Shown piece after piece: positions 1 to 5,571 of a DNA stretch of 6,397 nucleotides. Numbering within the stretch: the first letter of the stretch is position 1; the number at the start of each line of letters is the position of its first letter. Position numbers and translations under genes: made by a program. The notes beneath the pieces are model-generated. The model did not search any database and was not told the DNA's origin. It saw only the letters and a list, made by a program, of their open reading frames with translations. Source of the DNA: Nitrosomonadaceae bacterium (GTDB taxonomy: Bacteria; Pseudomonadota; Gammaproteobacteria; Burkholderiales; Nitrosomonadaceae); assembly GCA_024644425.1 (NCBI GenBank), contig JAHELA010000086.1:1-6397 (forward strand), given 5' to 3'.

Positions 1-104
1 TAGAGACCAGCAATCAATCTATTAGAACTTGGAAAGAACATGCAGATATTAATAATGTCATGCTGGCAACTAGTTTAGCACCGGATGGATACTTGCAACT
101 ATAA
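1..104 (+). CDS. C-terminal end of an unidentified protein (5' end outside window)
   Basis: A plus-strand frame is open from the first complete codon at position 3 to a TAA at 102-104, giving 33 residues with a natural-looking composition (it includes WKEHADINNVML and ends APDGYLQL). The other two plus frames are closed early by TAG codons. The frame ends 11 bases before the stop of the minus-strand gene that follows, so the two would converge, a normal tail-to-tail layout. The piece is too short to name a family, and a chance open frame of this length is possible. Reading it as the end of a real gene is inference from composition and layout only. Confidence 0.3.
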   Translation, partial: ETSNQSIRTWKEHADINNVMLATSLAPDGYLQL

Positions 105-115
105 GATAGATTTGA

Positions 116-847
116 TCAGCCGGGGATTAGGGCTGCACTACGGCGCAAGCATAATCCTTTCCTAACTAACGCAGCCTCGAAATCAGGAAAACTTTCATCA
201 GTCATTCCTTCTTCACTCCACAAATGTTGCAGGTAAGAAAGAGCTAGCCTAGAATTACTCAACCTCCTAGGGAGAAAGCCAAGCATATTAGCCGCATTAA
301 GAGCTAGTAATGATAGTGGCGGGTTTGCTTTCTGCCACTTGCAGCGTAGTTCACGCAAAAAAATACCTGCAGTTACCTTACCAACACCTTTACCCAAATC
401 TATAATGCGTTTTTCTAGGTCATTGTAATCCGTAGCAACATCGTGCAGTGTATTGAGGCTACCCTCATAGTTATCAAAAAGGACGCTACTAGTATCGAGT
501 AATTTGGTGGCAGTTTTATAGTCATAACGTACGTAACCACCCCGATCAAGAATGACAACGAGTTTATCCCAACCTGTATTGATCATACGCTCTGGCGTTA
601 TTACCCTTCTACTTTCTAATTCGCGCCAAGTACGGCTAGCAATTTTTTCTGAAATACGCGTACCATACAAAACTGCAGCGAGAAACCACTTATAGATTTC
701 ATCTGGGTTTAGGTCATCAAGATAGATTCCAAGCTTTGTCGCATAACTCCCTCCCAGCTTAGCCACTAGGGCGGATGCACTCTGAAAGGTATTCTTTCTT
801 GAACTTTCAAATGACCCTGAACGTAATCTTAATTTATCAGATTTCAC
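116..847 (-). CDS. Helix-hairpin-helix (endonuclease III/MutY-fold-like) protein
   Basis: The product has 243 residues if the GTG at 847 is the start. Residues 50-80 (PDEIYKWFLAAVLYGTRIS and the helix after it) resemble the first helices of the HhH-GPD DNA glycosylase fold. Residues 148-165 (IIDLGKGVGKVTAGIFL) look like its DNA-binding helix-hairpin-helix with a GVG turn. Known family members use a Lys two positions after GVG (endonuclease III) and an Asp about 18 residues further on. Here the Lys position is Val158 (GVGKV), and no Asp is seen between residues 160 and 200. The C-terminus has a single Cys and therefore no 4Fe-4S cluster motif. DNA binding or a non-canonical base-excision role is inference. 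The start is uncertain: no ribosome binding site is visible before the GTG, and the same frame upstream reaches a TAA only four codons away. The next gene upstream in the minus direction is a DinB-like remnant. Confidence 0.6.
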   Translation of the reverse strand: MKSDKLRLRSGSFESSRKNTFQSASALVAKLGGSYATKLGIYLDDLNPDEIYKWFLAAVLYGTRISEKIASRTWRELESRRVITPERMINTGWDKLVVILDRGGYVRYDYKTATKLLDTSSVLFDNYEGSLNTLHDVATDYNDLEKRIIDLGKGVGKVTAGIFLRELRCKWQKANPPLSLLALNAANMLGFLPRRLSNSRLALSYLQHLWSEEGMTDESFPDFEAALVRKGLCLRRSAALIPG

Positions 848-856
848 AGAACTGCT

Positions 857-1099
857 TTATTTCTCAGTTATTTTATTAATTATGTATTTCGCCTGTTTAT
901 AGTAAATAAAAAGATGGAAACCAAACATACAATGCCATTGATACACATTAAATTTTCCAAAAACTGGGTGATGTTTTGTAGAACAATTATGAATAGGCTG
1001 ATAATCTGAAATAATCTTTATATGCTCAGTTACTGAATTATGAAAAGATTCTATTTGTTCTATCCTCGGATTTTTAGAGGGCATCACGTCCCTTTTCAT
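857..1099 (-). pseudogene. DinB-superfamily (DUF1569-like) C-terminal remnant
   Basis: This 80-codon frame carries KHHPVFGKF (residues 42-50), then W55, H62 and Q69. The pattern matches the C-terminal half of DinB/DUF1569 four-helix proteins, which typically read HPxFGKL..eeW....H...H..Q and use His residues to bind a metal. The N-terminal half of the domain is missing, and the second His of the last pair is replaced by Tyr66 (HLFIYYKQ), so metal binding is unlikely. A purine-rich GGAGGAGGG lies 14-22 bases upstream, too far for ideal use. The ATG overlaps the stop of the upstream frame as ATGA. The stop lies 9 bases before the start of the helix-hairpin-helix gene, in the same frame. I favour a decayed gene, but a small translated protein cannot be excluded. 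The family call rests on one motif. Confidence 0.4.
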
Positions 1100-1413
1100 A
1101 CCTGTAGCATCGCCCTCCTCCAGTTCTTCACCACGAACCGGGCTTTTAATAATTGATGTAATACTTCGATTACAATCGGGTTATGCTCAAGAATTTTGAA
1201 GAATGACCAGTCTCGCATATCTCCATCAACTCCTATCATCTAGGGAACATGAACAACCAATGCCCCACTTTCAGTAGCTGTCCGTTCTGCAAGCACAAGA
1301 TAACGATTACATAATCTTTGAATCTGTGTTGATACCTGATCTCGGCACGTTAGAGCAAACCCAGTTCTGACTGCTATCCTTAAAAATATATTATCATTTT
1401 CTATAATAATCAT
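1096..1413 (-). pseudogene. Unrecognised reading frame interrupted by an in-frame TAG
   Basis: This is the 343-base stretch between the lipoprotein gene and the DinB-like remnant. On the minus strand a frame opens with ATG at 1413, runs 57 codons to a TAG at 1242-1240, and resumes at once in the same frame (ATG at 1239) for 47 codons to a TGA at 1098-1096. The second piece has coding-like text (MRDWSFFKILEHNPIVIEVL). Its TGA overlaps the next ATG as ATGA. I recognise no family in either half. A single nonsense mutation in a former gene of about 105 codons is the simplest reading. Alternatives are two tiny coupled genes or chance frames. No ribosome binding site is evident at 1413. No plus-strand gene is visible here. 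Confidence 0.35.
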
Positions 1414-1442
1414 ATTAGAGCTATAAGTTTGGCATACAGGCG

Positions 1443-1823
1443 CTACTTCGGTGGTGAAGTCAGAATACTTTTGATCGGGTTGCTATATTCACTCTTAGTA
1501 GAATTCTCTATGACCTGGCCATCCTCAGGCACGATAAGATGGTGATGTGCGTACATACATTGTAAATAGCGAAAGTCATACTGTTGTTGAACAATCCATG
1601 CTGAAGTTTTCTTAGCACTAATTCCGCTTACTTGTTCATGAGCAAACTGTCTACAGTTATAATCATCATTACGAAACTGATCAAAGTTTTTACCCGAACC
1701 TGGTGAAGCTGAAGCCATCATGCTGGGACCTGCTGGCATATATGCGCATGCAGTTAACAGAAAGACTATCAAGAATGCTAATGTCAAGAATGCTAATGGT
1801 TGATATACTTTATATATTATCAC
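1443..1823 (-). CDS. Small outer-membrane-type lipoprotein
   Basis: The product has 126 residues. The N-terminus has one Lys followed by a hydrophobic stretch (residues 10-23) and a lipobox L-T-A-C with Cys26 as the lipidated residue. Ala27 at +2 favours sorting to the outer membrane. The mature part contains GSGKNFDQFRNDDYNCRQ (42-59) and QQYDFRYLQCMYA (80-92). From memory, these match the front and rear conserved segments of a common proteobacterial 'glycine zipper' lipoprotein family. In that family a hydrophobic glycine-rich hairpin separates the two blocks, and here they are joined directly (residues 67-79). Cys57 and Cys89 could form a disulfide. The start is GTG and overlaps the TGA of the upstream 87-residue gene as GTGA, with no strong ribosome binding site, so translational coupling is likely. 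The function is unknown. A tail of about 27 residues after VPED has no recognisable motif. Confidence 0.75.
   Translation of the reverse strand: MIIYKVYQPLAFLTLAFLIVFLLTACAYMPAGPSMMASASPGSGKNFDQFRNDDYNCRQFAHEQVSGISAKKTSAWIVQQQYDFRYLQCMYAHHHLIVPEDGQVIENSTKSEYSNPIKSILTSPPK
1769..1798. repeat. Perfect 15-bp tandem duplication inside the signal peptide
   Basis: The 15-mer TCAAGAATGCTAATG occurs twice back to back (1769-1783 and 1784-1798, plus-strand sense). Because 15 is a multiple of three, the duplication keeps the frame. On the minus strand it encodes two consecutive five-residue units, LAFLT and LAFLI, in the hydrophobic core of the lipoprotein signal peptide. The two copies have identical DNA, which suggests a recent slippage event. 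Confidence 0.9.
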
Positions 1824-2083
1824 TCTAAACTATCATTAATTATTGCATCACTTACTTCTTTTACTCTCCGAACGCCAAACGTAACAGTCGGAGGGATACC
1901 CATGCCTAATTCAATATCTGCTACACGATAGTTAGAGCCTTTTTGCTTTAAAATCGCATTAATATTTTCTTGTTTTTTGACTGCCTTAATGACGGTATTA
2001 GCAATTACTTCATCACTACTAAAGGCTGCGACTGATTCATTAACCTTATCACCAAGTTCTTTTGCTTTGTCCAGGATTCCCAT
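1820..2083 (-). CDS. Small conserved-looking protein of unknown function (87 aa)
   Basis: I prefer the ATG at 2083 over one at 2098 because GAGAG (2096-2092) sits 8 bases before it, whereas nothing comparable precedes 2098. The product begins MGILDKAKELGDKVNESVAAF, a lysine-rich amphipathic helix. A second helix with several Lys/Glu follows (residues 22-46). The C-terminal half is more strand-like (YRVADIELGMGIPPTVTFGVRRV). There is no signal peptide or membrane segment, so it is probably cytoplasmic or peripheral. I do not recognise the family. It lies downstream of mtfA across 78 bases and overlaps the lipoprotein start by four bases (GTGA). Coupled synthesis with the lipoprotein suggests, but does not show, a shared role. 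Confidence 0.7.
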   Translation of the reverse strand: MGILDKAKELGDKVNESVAAFSSDEVIANTVIKAVKKQENINAILKQKGSNYRVADIELGMGIPPTVTFGVRRVKEVSDAIINDSLE

Positions 2084-2112
2084 TGAATTTACTCTCATTA
2101 AATTTTAAACAA

Positions 2113-2131
2113 CAGTTTATCAAATAAACTG
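2113..2131 (-). terminator. Inverted repeat between mtfA and the 87-aa gene; weak terminator or operator
   Basis: CAGTTTAT and ATAAACTG form perfect 8-bp arms around a three-base loop (CAA in plus sense). In the minus direction the stem is followed by TTGTTTAAAATTT, a T-rich but broken run. The stem is AT-rich, so termination after mtfA would be weak and partial. A regulator-binding palindrome for the 87-aa/lipoprotein pair is an equal alternative. Confidence 0.35.
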
Positions 2132-2161
2132 CCTTGAAAATGTTAGCTATTCTACATTTTT

Positions 2162-2944
2162 TTATTGTGATACCGGCTGTTTGTATAACAGCGTCAGCTG
2201 CTCATGAACATCGGGACAGAATTTTTTTAAAATCTCTGGTGCAGTAAAAAAATATTCACTCAATACTGCATAAAATTCTGCAGGACTGGTAGCAGCATAA
2301 CGATTAATATAAGTTGATTCTCCAGCTTCTACTTGCATACATAGTGCATTGTAGGCCCCACAAAATGCATCTGACCAACTTTTCTGGCTCATATCACGAC
2401 GCAATAGCGGCATGCCATTCATTACCCCATTAAGACTATCAAGCTTATGTGCGAACTCGTGTAGCACAACATTATGACCAGCTTTACAATGATAAGCATC
2501 ACGATCCACCTCATCCCAGGACAAAATTACTGGACCACGTAACCATGACTCGCCAGTCAGAATATTTGTTTCGTTATGTATCACACCAATGTTATCCATC
2601 TGTGCATGATTGACACGGAATGCGCCTCGATAAAGTATGACCTCGACCCAGCCATCGAAATACTCAACACCTAGATTCAGGATTAGCAAACAGGCTTGGG
2701 CGGCTACCGTTACCCTCATTGATAGCGTCACATCTAAACCCTGAGCACCGGTAATCGATTTCTGATCCAAAAACCATGCTGTCATCTCGCGCAGGTGAGC
2801 CATTTGCACTGCATCTAACTCTCTAAATACCAACACGCGTCTGGTCACACTTTGCCAGATATGGTGGGGTACCAGATGACGCTTAAGAATTCTAAGCATA
2901 CGCCAGCGCCATAGGGCGGTGCCCAATGCAAAATAATTTCTCAT
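2162..2944 (-). CDS. mtfA: MtfA-type zinc peptidase (peptidase family M90)
   Basis: The product has 260 residues, close to E. coli MtfA. The zinc motif HEFAH is at 162-166 (ligands His162 and His166, catalytic Glu163). The downstream RYAATSPAEFYAVLSEYFF segment supplies the third ligand Glu223, aligned with E. coli Glu212, and the conserved Tyr216. Residues 62-115 (SITGAQGLDVT through QACLLILNLGVEYFDGWVEV) are the typical N-terminal half of the family. E. coli MtfA is a cytosolic aminopeptidase-like protein that binds the repressor Mlc and so affects ptsG expression. Whether an Mlc partner exists in this organism is not visible. A basic stretch (KRHL..) precedes the domain, with no signal peptide. 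No ribosome binding site precedes the ATG; instead a TATAAT ends six bases upstream. It is divergent from the M28 peptidase gene and co-oriented with the two small genes below it. Confidence 0.93.
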   Translation of the reverse strand: MRNYFALGTALWRWRMLRILKRHLVPHHIWQSVTRRVLVFRELDAVQMAHLREMTAWFLDQKSITGAQGLDVTLSMRVTVAAQACLLILNLGVEYFDGWVEVILYRGAFRVNHAQMDNIGVIHNETNILTGESWLRGPVILSWDEVDRDAYHCKAGHNVVLHEFAHKLDSLNGVMNGMPLLRRDMSQKSWSDAFCGAYNALCMQVEAGESTYINRYAATSPAEFYAVLSEYFFTAPEILKKFCPDVHEQLTLLYKQPVSQ

Positions 2945-2950
2945 AGTTAC

Positions 2951-2956
2951 ATTATA
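2951..2956 (-). promoter_or_regulatory. Consensus -10 box just upstream of mtfA
   Basis: The minus strand reads TATAAT exactly, with only GTAACT between it and the mtfA ATG (2944-2942). A start site 6-7 bases after the box would fall on or next to the A of the ATG, giving a leaderless or nearly leaderless message. This fits the lack of a Shine-Dalgarno sequence. The -35 region at 16-18 bases spacing is T-rich (CTTTTT/ACTTTT) and does not match TTGACA. The box could be fortuitous in AT-rich DNA. Confidence 0.4.
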
Positions 2957-3002
2957 AGTCTGTATTGGATAAGAAAAAGTCCTTTTGCATTTAATCAGAA
3001 GG

Positions 3003-3086
3003 GTTCATGAACTTCTTTAGATTGATTGATATTAAAATAACGGTTGGCGGCCGGATGATTGCGGGTGGATGTGATAACTTGTTATC
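3003..3086. promoter_or_regulatory. Two palindromes in the mtfA/M28 divergent intergenic region
   Basis: The 222-base gap between the divergent genes holds a perfect 10-bp palindrome GTTCATGAAC at 3003-3012 and GATAAC-TT-GTTATC (6-bp arms) at 3073-3086. Both sit between the two gene starts and could be operators for a divergently acting regulator. No regulator gene is present in the window to support this. No convincing -35/-10 pair for the M28 gene was found. Short palindromes also arise by chance. Confidence 0.25.
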
Positions 3087-3166
3087 GAAAGAACTTTCAG
3101 ATACACGTGAAGAACTAATCAAGAACGACTTTCTTAAAATCCTTGAACAACGAATCTTGATTTACA

Positions 3167-4036
3167 ATGAAACTATTACTCGAAGAACACCTACGAGCAC
3201 ATATTGAAAAACTTGCAAGTAAAATCGGTGAGCGTAACGTGTGGCGTCCAGAAGCACTCCACGCTGCTGCTGACTATATTCGAGATACCTGGCGTCAGCT
3301 TGGCTACGAGGTCCATGCCCAGGGTTATAACGCAAAAGGCGTGTGGAGCGAGAACCTTTCGATCGAGATTCGTGGTGACAAGCGGGCAAATGAAATTGTA
3401 CTAGCTGGTGCGCACTATGATAGCGTGAAAGGTAGCGCGGGCGCAGACGATAATGCTTCTGGCGTCGCAGCATTACTTGAGATTGCTCGGCTTCTCGGCG
3501 GGAAAAAACCAGAGCGTACGCTACAACTGGTCGCGTTTGTTAATGAAGAGTCGCCATTTTTCTATTTTGGTGAAATGGGCAGTAAAGTCTATGCGCGCGC
3601 TGCACGTGAGCGGAATGATGACATTCGTATGATGATCTCATTTGAGATGCTCGGCTGCTACAACGACCAGCCAGGTAGCCAGAAATATCCGCCCTTTATG
3701 CGATGGTTTTATCCCAATCGAGGTAACTTCATCGGTTTCGTTTCTAATCTAAAATCACGCTATGCGCTAAAGGAATTCTCGCAAGCCTTTGCTGCAAGTT
3801 CTGATTTTCCGTTCGAAACGCTAGCGAGTCCTGCTATCGTGCCAGGCGTATCCTGGAGTGACCAGATCTCTTTCTGGCATCAAGGCTACCAAGCAGTGAT
3901 GGTAACCGATACGGCATTTTATAGAAATCCGCACTATCATCGTGCTACTGACACACCCGAAAAGATCAACTATGCCAAGATGTCTTGCGTTGTGAATGGA
4001 CTTGCCGGCACGCTCTGTGTACTAGTAAAAGCATAA
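3167..4036 (+). CDS. M28-family zinc peptidase/aminopeptidase
   Basis: The product has 289 residues and is one compact M28 catalytic domain. The co-catalytic two-zinc site can be read directly: His83 in GAHYDSV, bridging Asp94 in GADDNASG, Glu127-Glu128 in FVNEES (general base then ligand), Glu160 in SFEMLG, and a late His258 in HYHRATDT. Family members remove N-terminal residues from peptides; the substrate cannot be deduced. There is no signal peptide, so it should be cytoplasmic, unlike many secreted M28 enzymes. The ATG at 3167 is the earliest possible ATG in frame because a TGA lies two codons upstream (3158-3160). The expected early segment (LRAHIEKLASKIGERNVW) follows at once. No Shine-Dalgarno sequence is visible. 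It stands alone on the plus strand, divergent from mtfA and convergent with ald. Confidence 0.92.
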   Translation: MKLLLEEHLRAHIEKLASKIGERNVWRPEALHAAADYIRDTWRQLGYEVHAQGYNAKGVWSENLSIEIRGDKRANEIVLAGAHYDSVKGSAGADDNASGVAALLEIARLLGGKKPERTLQLVAFVNEESPFFYFGEMGSKVYARAARERNDDIRMMISFEMLGCYNDQPGSQKYPPFMRWFYPNRGNFIGFVSNLKSRYALKEFSQAFAASSDFPFETLASPAIVPGVSWSDQISFWHQGYQAVMVTDTAFYRNPHYHRATDTPEKINYAKMSCVVNGLAGTLCVLVKA

Positions 4037-4047
4037 GAAATTACAAA

Positions 4048-4075
4048 AAAGTGATAGCGCTGTTTGTTATACTTT
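4048..4075. terminator. AU-rich hairpin after the M28 gene; possible convergent terminator
   Basis: AAAGTGATA (4048-4056) pairs with TATACTTT (4068-4075) with one bulged G and an 11-base loop. In the minus direction the stem runs into a T tract (complement of the A tract from 4045), which would suit transcripts arriving from ald, about 190 bases past its stop. In the plus direction the tail is only TTTCTT. The stem has few G-C pairs, so its strength is doubtful. Confidence 0.25.
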
Positions 4076-4125
4076 CTTGATCATCTGCTTCTGGCGCAAA
4101 GTTGACATTCATACATAATCCACGG

Positions 4126-4216
4126 GAGGCGGGAATCTAACTCAAGCCAATTGTTATCTTATTAATTATACTAGTATATAAGAATTAGCCGCCTCAATTC
4201 CTTTGGGGTGCCCCAA
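4126..4216. repeat. Cluster of inverted repeats in the M28/ald convergent region
   Basis: The 224 bases between the two stop codons contain no gene I can support. They hold a GC-rich inverted pair GAGGCGG (4126-4132) and CCGCCTC (4189-4195) about 56 bases apart. Between these arms is a perfect 12-bp palindrome TATACTAGTATA (4167-4178). A separate TTGGGG-TG-CCCCAA (4203-4216) follows. The last is the only GC-rich stem near the end of ald (about 45 bases downstream) but has no T run after it. Together they could fold into a long stem that insulates the convergent genes, or they may be remains of an inserted element. Confidence 0.4.
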
Positions 4217-4230
4217 CTCGACCCCCAAAA

Positions 4231-4260
4231 TGACTGGCTGTTACTGGATCTTACTGGAAG
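4231..4260. repeat. Three-copy 10-bp repeat with ACTGG core
   Basis: TGACTGGCTG, TTACTGGATC and TTACTGGAAG follow one another directly. ACTGG recurs at 4233, 4243 and 4253, i.e. once per helical turn. The array stops exactly at the ald stop codon (4261). Only the core is conserved; the rest varies. It could be a protein-binding array or a decayed minisatellite. Confidence 0.6.
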
Positions 4261-5373
4261 CTAAATCTGCCGACGTGGACTATAAGGTAGCTTAAGAGCG
4301 CTTGCTACGTTTTCATAGGTAATTTCACCTTTTAAAACATTCAAACCATTACGTAGACTTTCATCTTCTAAGATAGCCTGCTTCCATCCCTTGTCCGCCA
4401 AAGCTAAACCATGCGGTAAAACAGCATGATTCAATGCCAGAGCCGAAGACAGAGGTACCGCACCTGGCATATTAGCAACGCAGTAATGCACAACATCATC
4501 TATAACGTATGTGGGATTACTATGTGTTGTGGCTTTGCTGGTTTCAAAACAGCCCCCTTGATCAATAGAAATATCAACCACCACCGTACCAGGCATCATT
4601 GTCTTAAGTATGTCTTTCTTGATCAAATGCGGAGTAGAAGCACCAGGAATAAGAACGGCTCCGATGATCAAGTCCGTTGACTGTACAGTACGCACGATGA
4701 AATCTGTTAGCGAATAAACAACTTTTGCCCGTCCGGCAAAATAATCATCCAGATAACGAAGACGGTCATGATCACGTTCCAAGATTGTAACTTCGGCTTC
4801 CATCCCAACTGCAATACGGGCAGCATTAAATCCTGATACTCCACCACCTAAAATAAGGACCTTGGCTGGTAAAATACCCGGCACAGCTGAAATCATGCGC
4901 CCTGTTCCACCCATATGTTTTTGTAAATTAAAAGCTCCTACCTGTACAGAAAGTCTTCCTGCAATCTCACTCATTGGAGCCAAAAGTGGTAACCCCTTCC
5001 CATCCTTACCTGTAACTGTCTCATAAGCAATGGCCACGCAACCCGACTCCATAAGGCCTTTAGCTTGCTCGGGACTAGCAGCTAAATGAAGGTAGGTAAA
5101 AAGAATTTGTCCTTCACGAAGCATTGCACACTCAACGGCTTGTGGCTCCTTGACTTTTATAATCATATCCGCTTCATCGAAAATTTCTTTGGCTGTACCG
5201 CGAATTTCTGCTCCGGCAGCTAAGTAATCATCATCAGAGAAATTGATCCCTACTCCTGCAGCAGTCTCCATAATAACTTTATGACCATGTGCAACATATT
5301 CTTTCACTGATGATGGAACTAGTCCTACTCGATATTCCTGTGCTTTAATTTCTTTGGGGCATCCGATAAGCAT
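4261..5373 (-). CDS. ald: Alanine dehydrogenase
   Basis: The product has 370 residues, full length for the family (about 371). It catalyses the NAD-dependent reversible conversion of L-alanine to pyruvate and ammonium in the cytoplasm. The substrate and catalytic residues known for the family are all present: Arg15, Lys75 (IKVKEP), His96 (TYLHLA), Glu118 (AYETV) and Asp271 (ISIDQGGCFE). The Rossmann-fold dinucleotide motif GGGVSG is at 176-181, in the usual context before ARIAVGMEAEVTILERD. The FCV/YCVANMPG segment near residue 310 is typical. The ATG at 5373 has a strong ribosome binding site five bases upstream. It lies 198 bases downstream of pyruvate kinase on the same strand. Pyk supplies pyruvate, so the pair makes metabolic sense, but the long gap with possible regulatory repeats suggests that ald has its own control. 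Confidence 0.98.
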   Translation of the reverse strand: MLIGCPKEIKAQEYRVGLVPSSVKEYVAHGHKVIMETAAGVGINFSDDDYLAAGAEIRGTAKEIFDEADMIIKVKEPQAVECAMLREGQILFTYLHLAASPEQAKGLMESGCVAIAYETVTGKDGKGLPLLAPMSEIAGRLSVQVGAFNLQKHMGGTGRMISAVPGILPAKVLILGGGVSGFNAARIAVGMEAEVTILERDHDRLRYLDDYFAGRAKVVYSLTDFIVRTVQSTDLIIGAVLIPGASTPHLIKKDILKTMMPGTVVVDISIDQGGCFETSKATTHSNPTYVIDDVVHYCVANMPGAVPLSSALALNHAVLPHGLALADKGWKQAILEDESLRNGLNVLKGEITYENVASALKLPYSPRRQI

Positions 5374-5378
5374 TTTTG

Positions 5379-5385
5379 CTCCTTT
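5379..5385 (-). promoter_or_regulatory. Strong ribosome binding site of ald
   Basis: The minus strand reads AAAGGAG followed by five bases (CAAAA) and the ATG at 5373. This is the best Shine-Dalgarno sequence in the window and fixes the ald start. Confidence 0.85.
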
Positions 5386-5407
5386 ATTATTAAATTATTA
5401 TTGCTCT

Positions 5408-5459
5408 TTTCCTAGGGTATTATCCGAGAAATAACTGTCCCTATTTCCTAGTACTATCC
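5408..5459. promoter_or_regulatory. Imperfect direct repeats upstream of ald
   Basis: TTTCCTAGGGTATTATCC (5408-5425) and TTTCCTAGTACTATCC (5444-5459) are near-copies spaced 36 bases apart, start to start, within the ald leader/promoter region. Alanine dehydrogenase genes in several bacteria are controlled by Lrp/AsnC-type regulators that bind repeated AT-rich sites. These repeats are candidate sites, but no regulator gene is seen in the window. No clear -35/-10 pair was identified beyond AT-rich hexamers. Confidence 0.3.
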
Positions 5460-5571
5460 CCAAATATAAAACATGAATGACTAACTGTTATTGAATTGCA
5501 TTAAAAGCTAAATAAAATTGTTGGTTTCAATAAAGAAGTAAACTACTCAGCTAATAATTTTGTATAAATAC

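Noticed and set aside
2084..2098. Earlier ATG at 2098 for the 87-residue protein
   Set aside because: No ribosome binding site precedes it. The GAGAG that overlaps it is ideally spaced for the ATG at 2083, and the five extra residues (MRVNS) look like leader sequence.
3007..3207. Plus-strand 66-codon frame before the M28 gene
   Set aside because: It overlaps the well-supported M28 start by about 40 bases, has no ribosome binding site, starts inside a palindrome and shows no recognisable domain. It is more likely intergenic DNA open by chance.
3162..3473. Minus-strand 103-codon frame opposite the M28 gene
   Set aside because: It lies antisense to the catalytic core of a clear M28 peptidase, and its composition (rich in Arg, His and Tyr) is typical of a shadow frame.
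4102..4130. TTGACA followed by a GGGAGGCGGG purine run as a promoter and ribosome binding site
   Set aside because: No -10 hexamer lies 16-18 bases from TTGACA, and no start codon follows the purine run at a useful distance.
4426..4680. Plus-strand 84-codon frame opposite ald
   Set aside because: It is fully antisense to conserved alanine dehydrogenase segments, with no domain and Cys/Arg-rich shadow composition.
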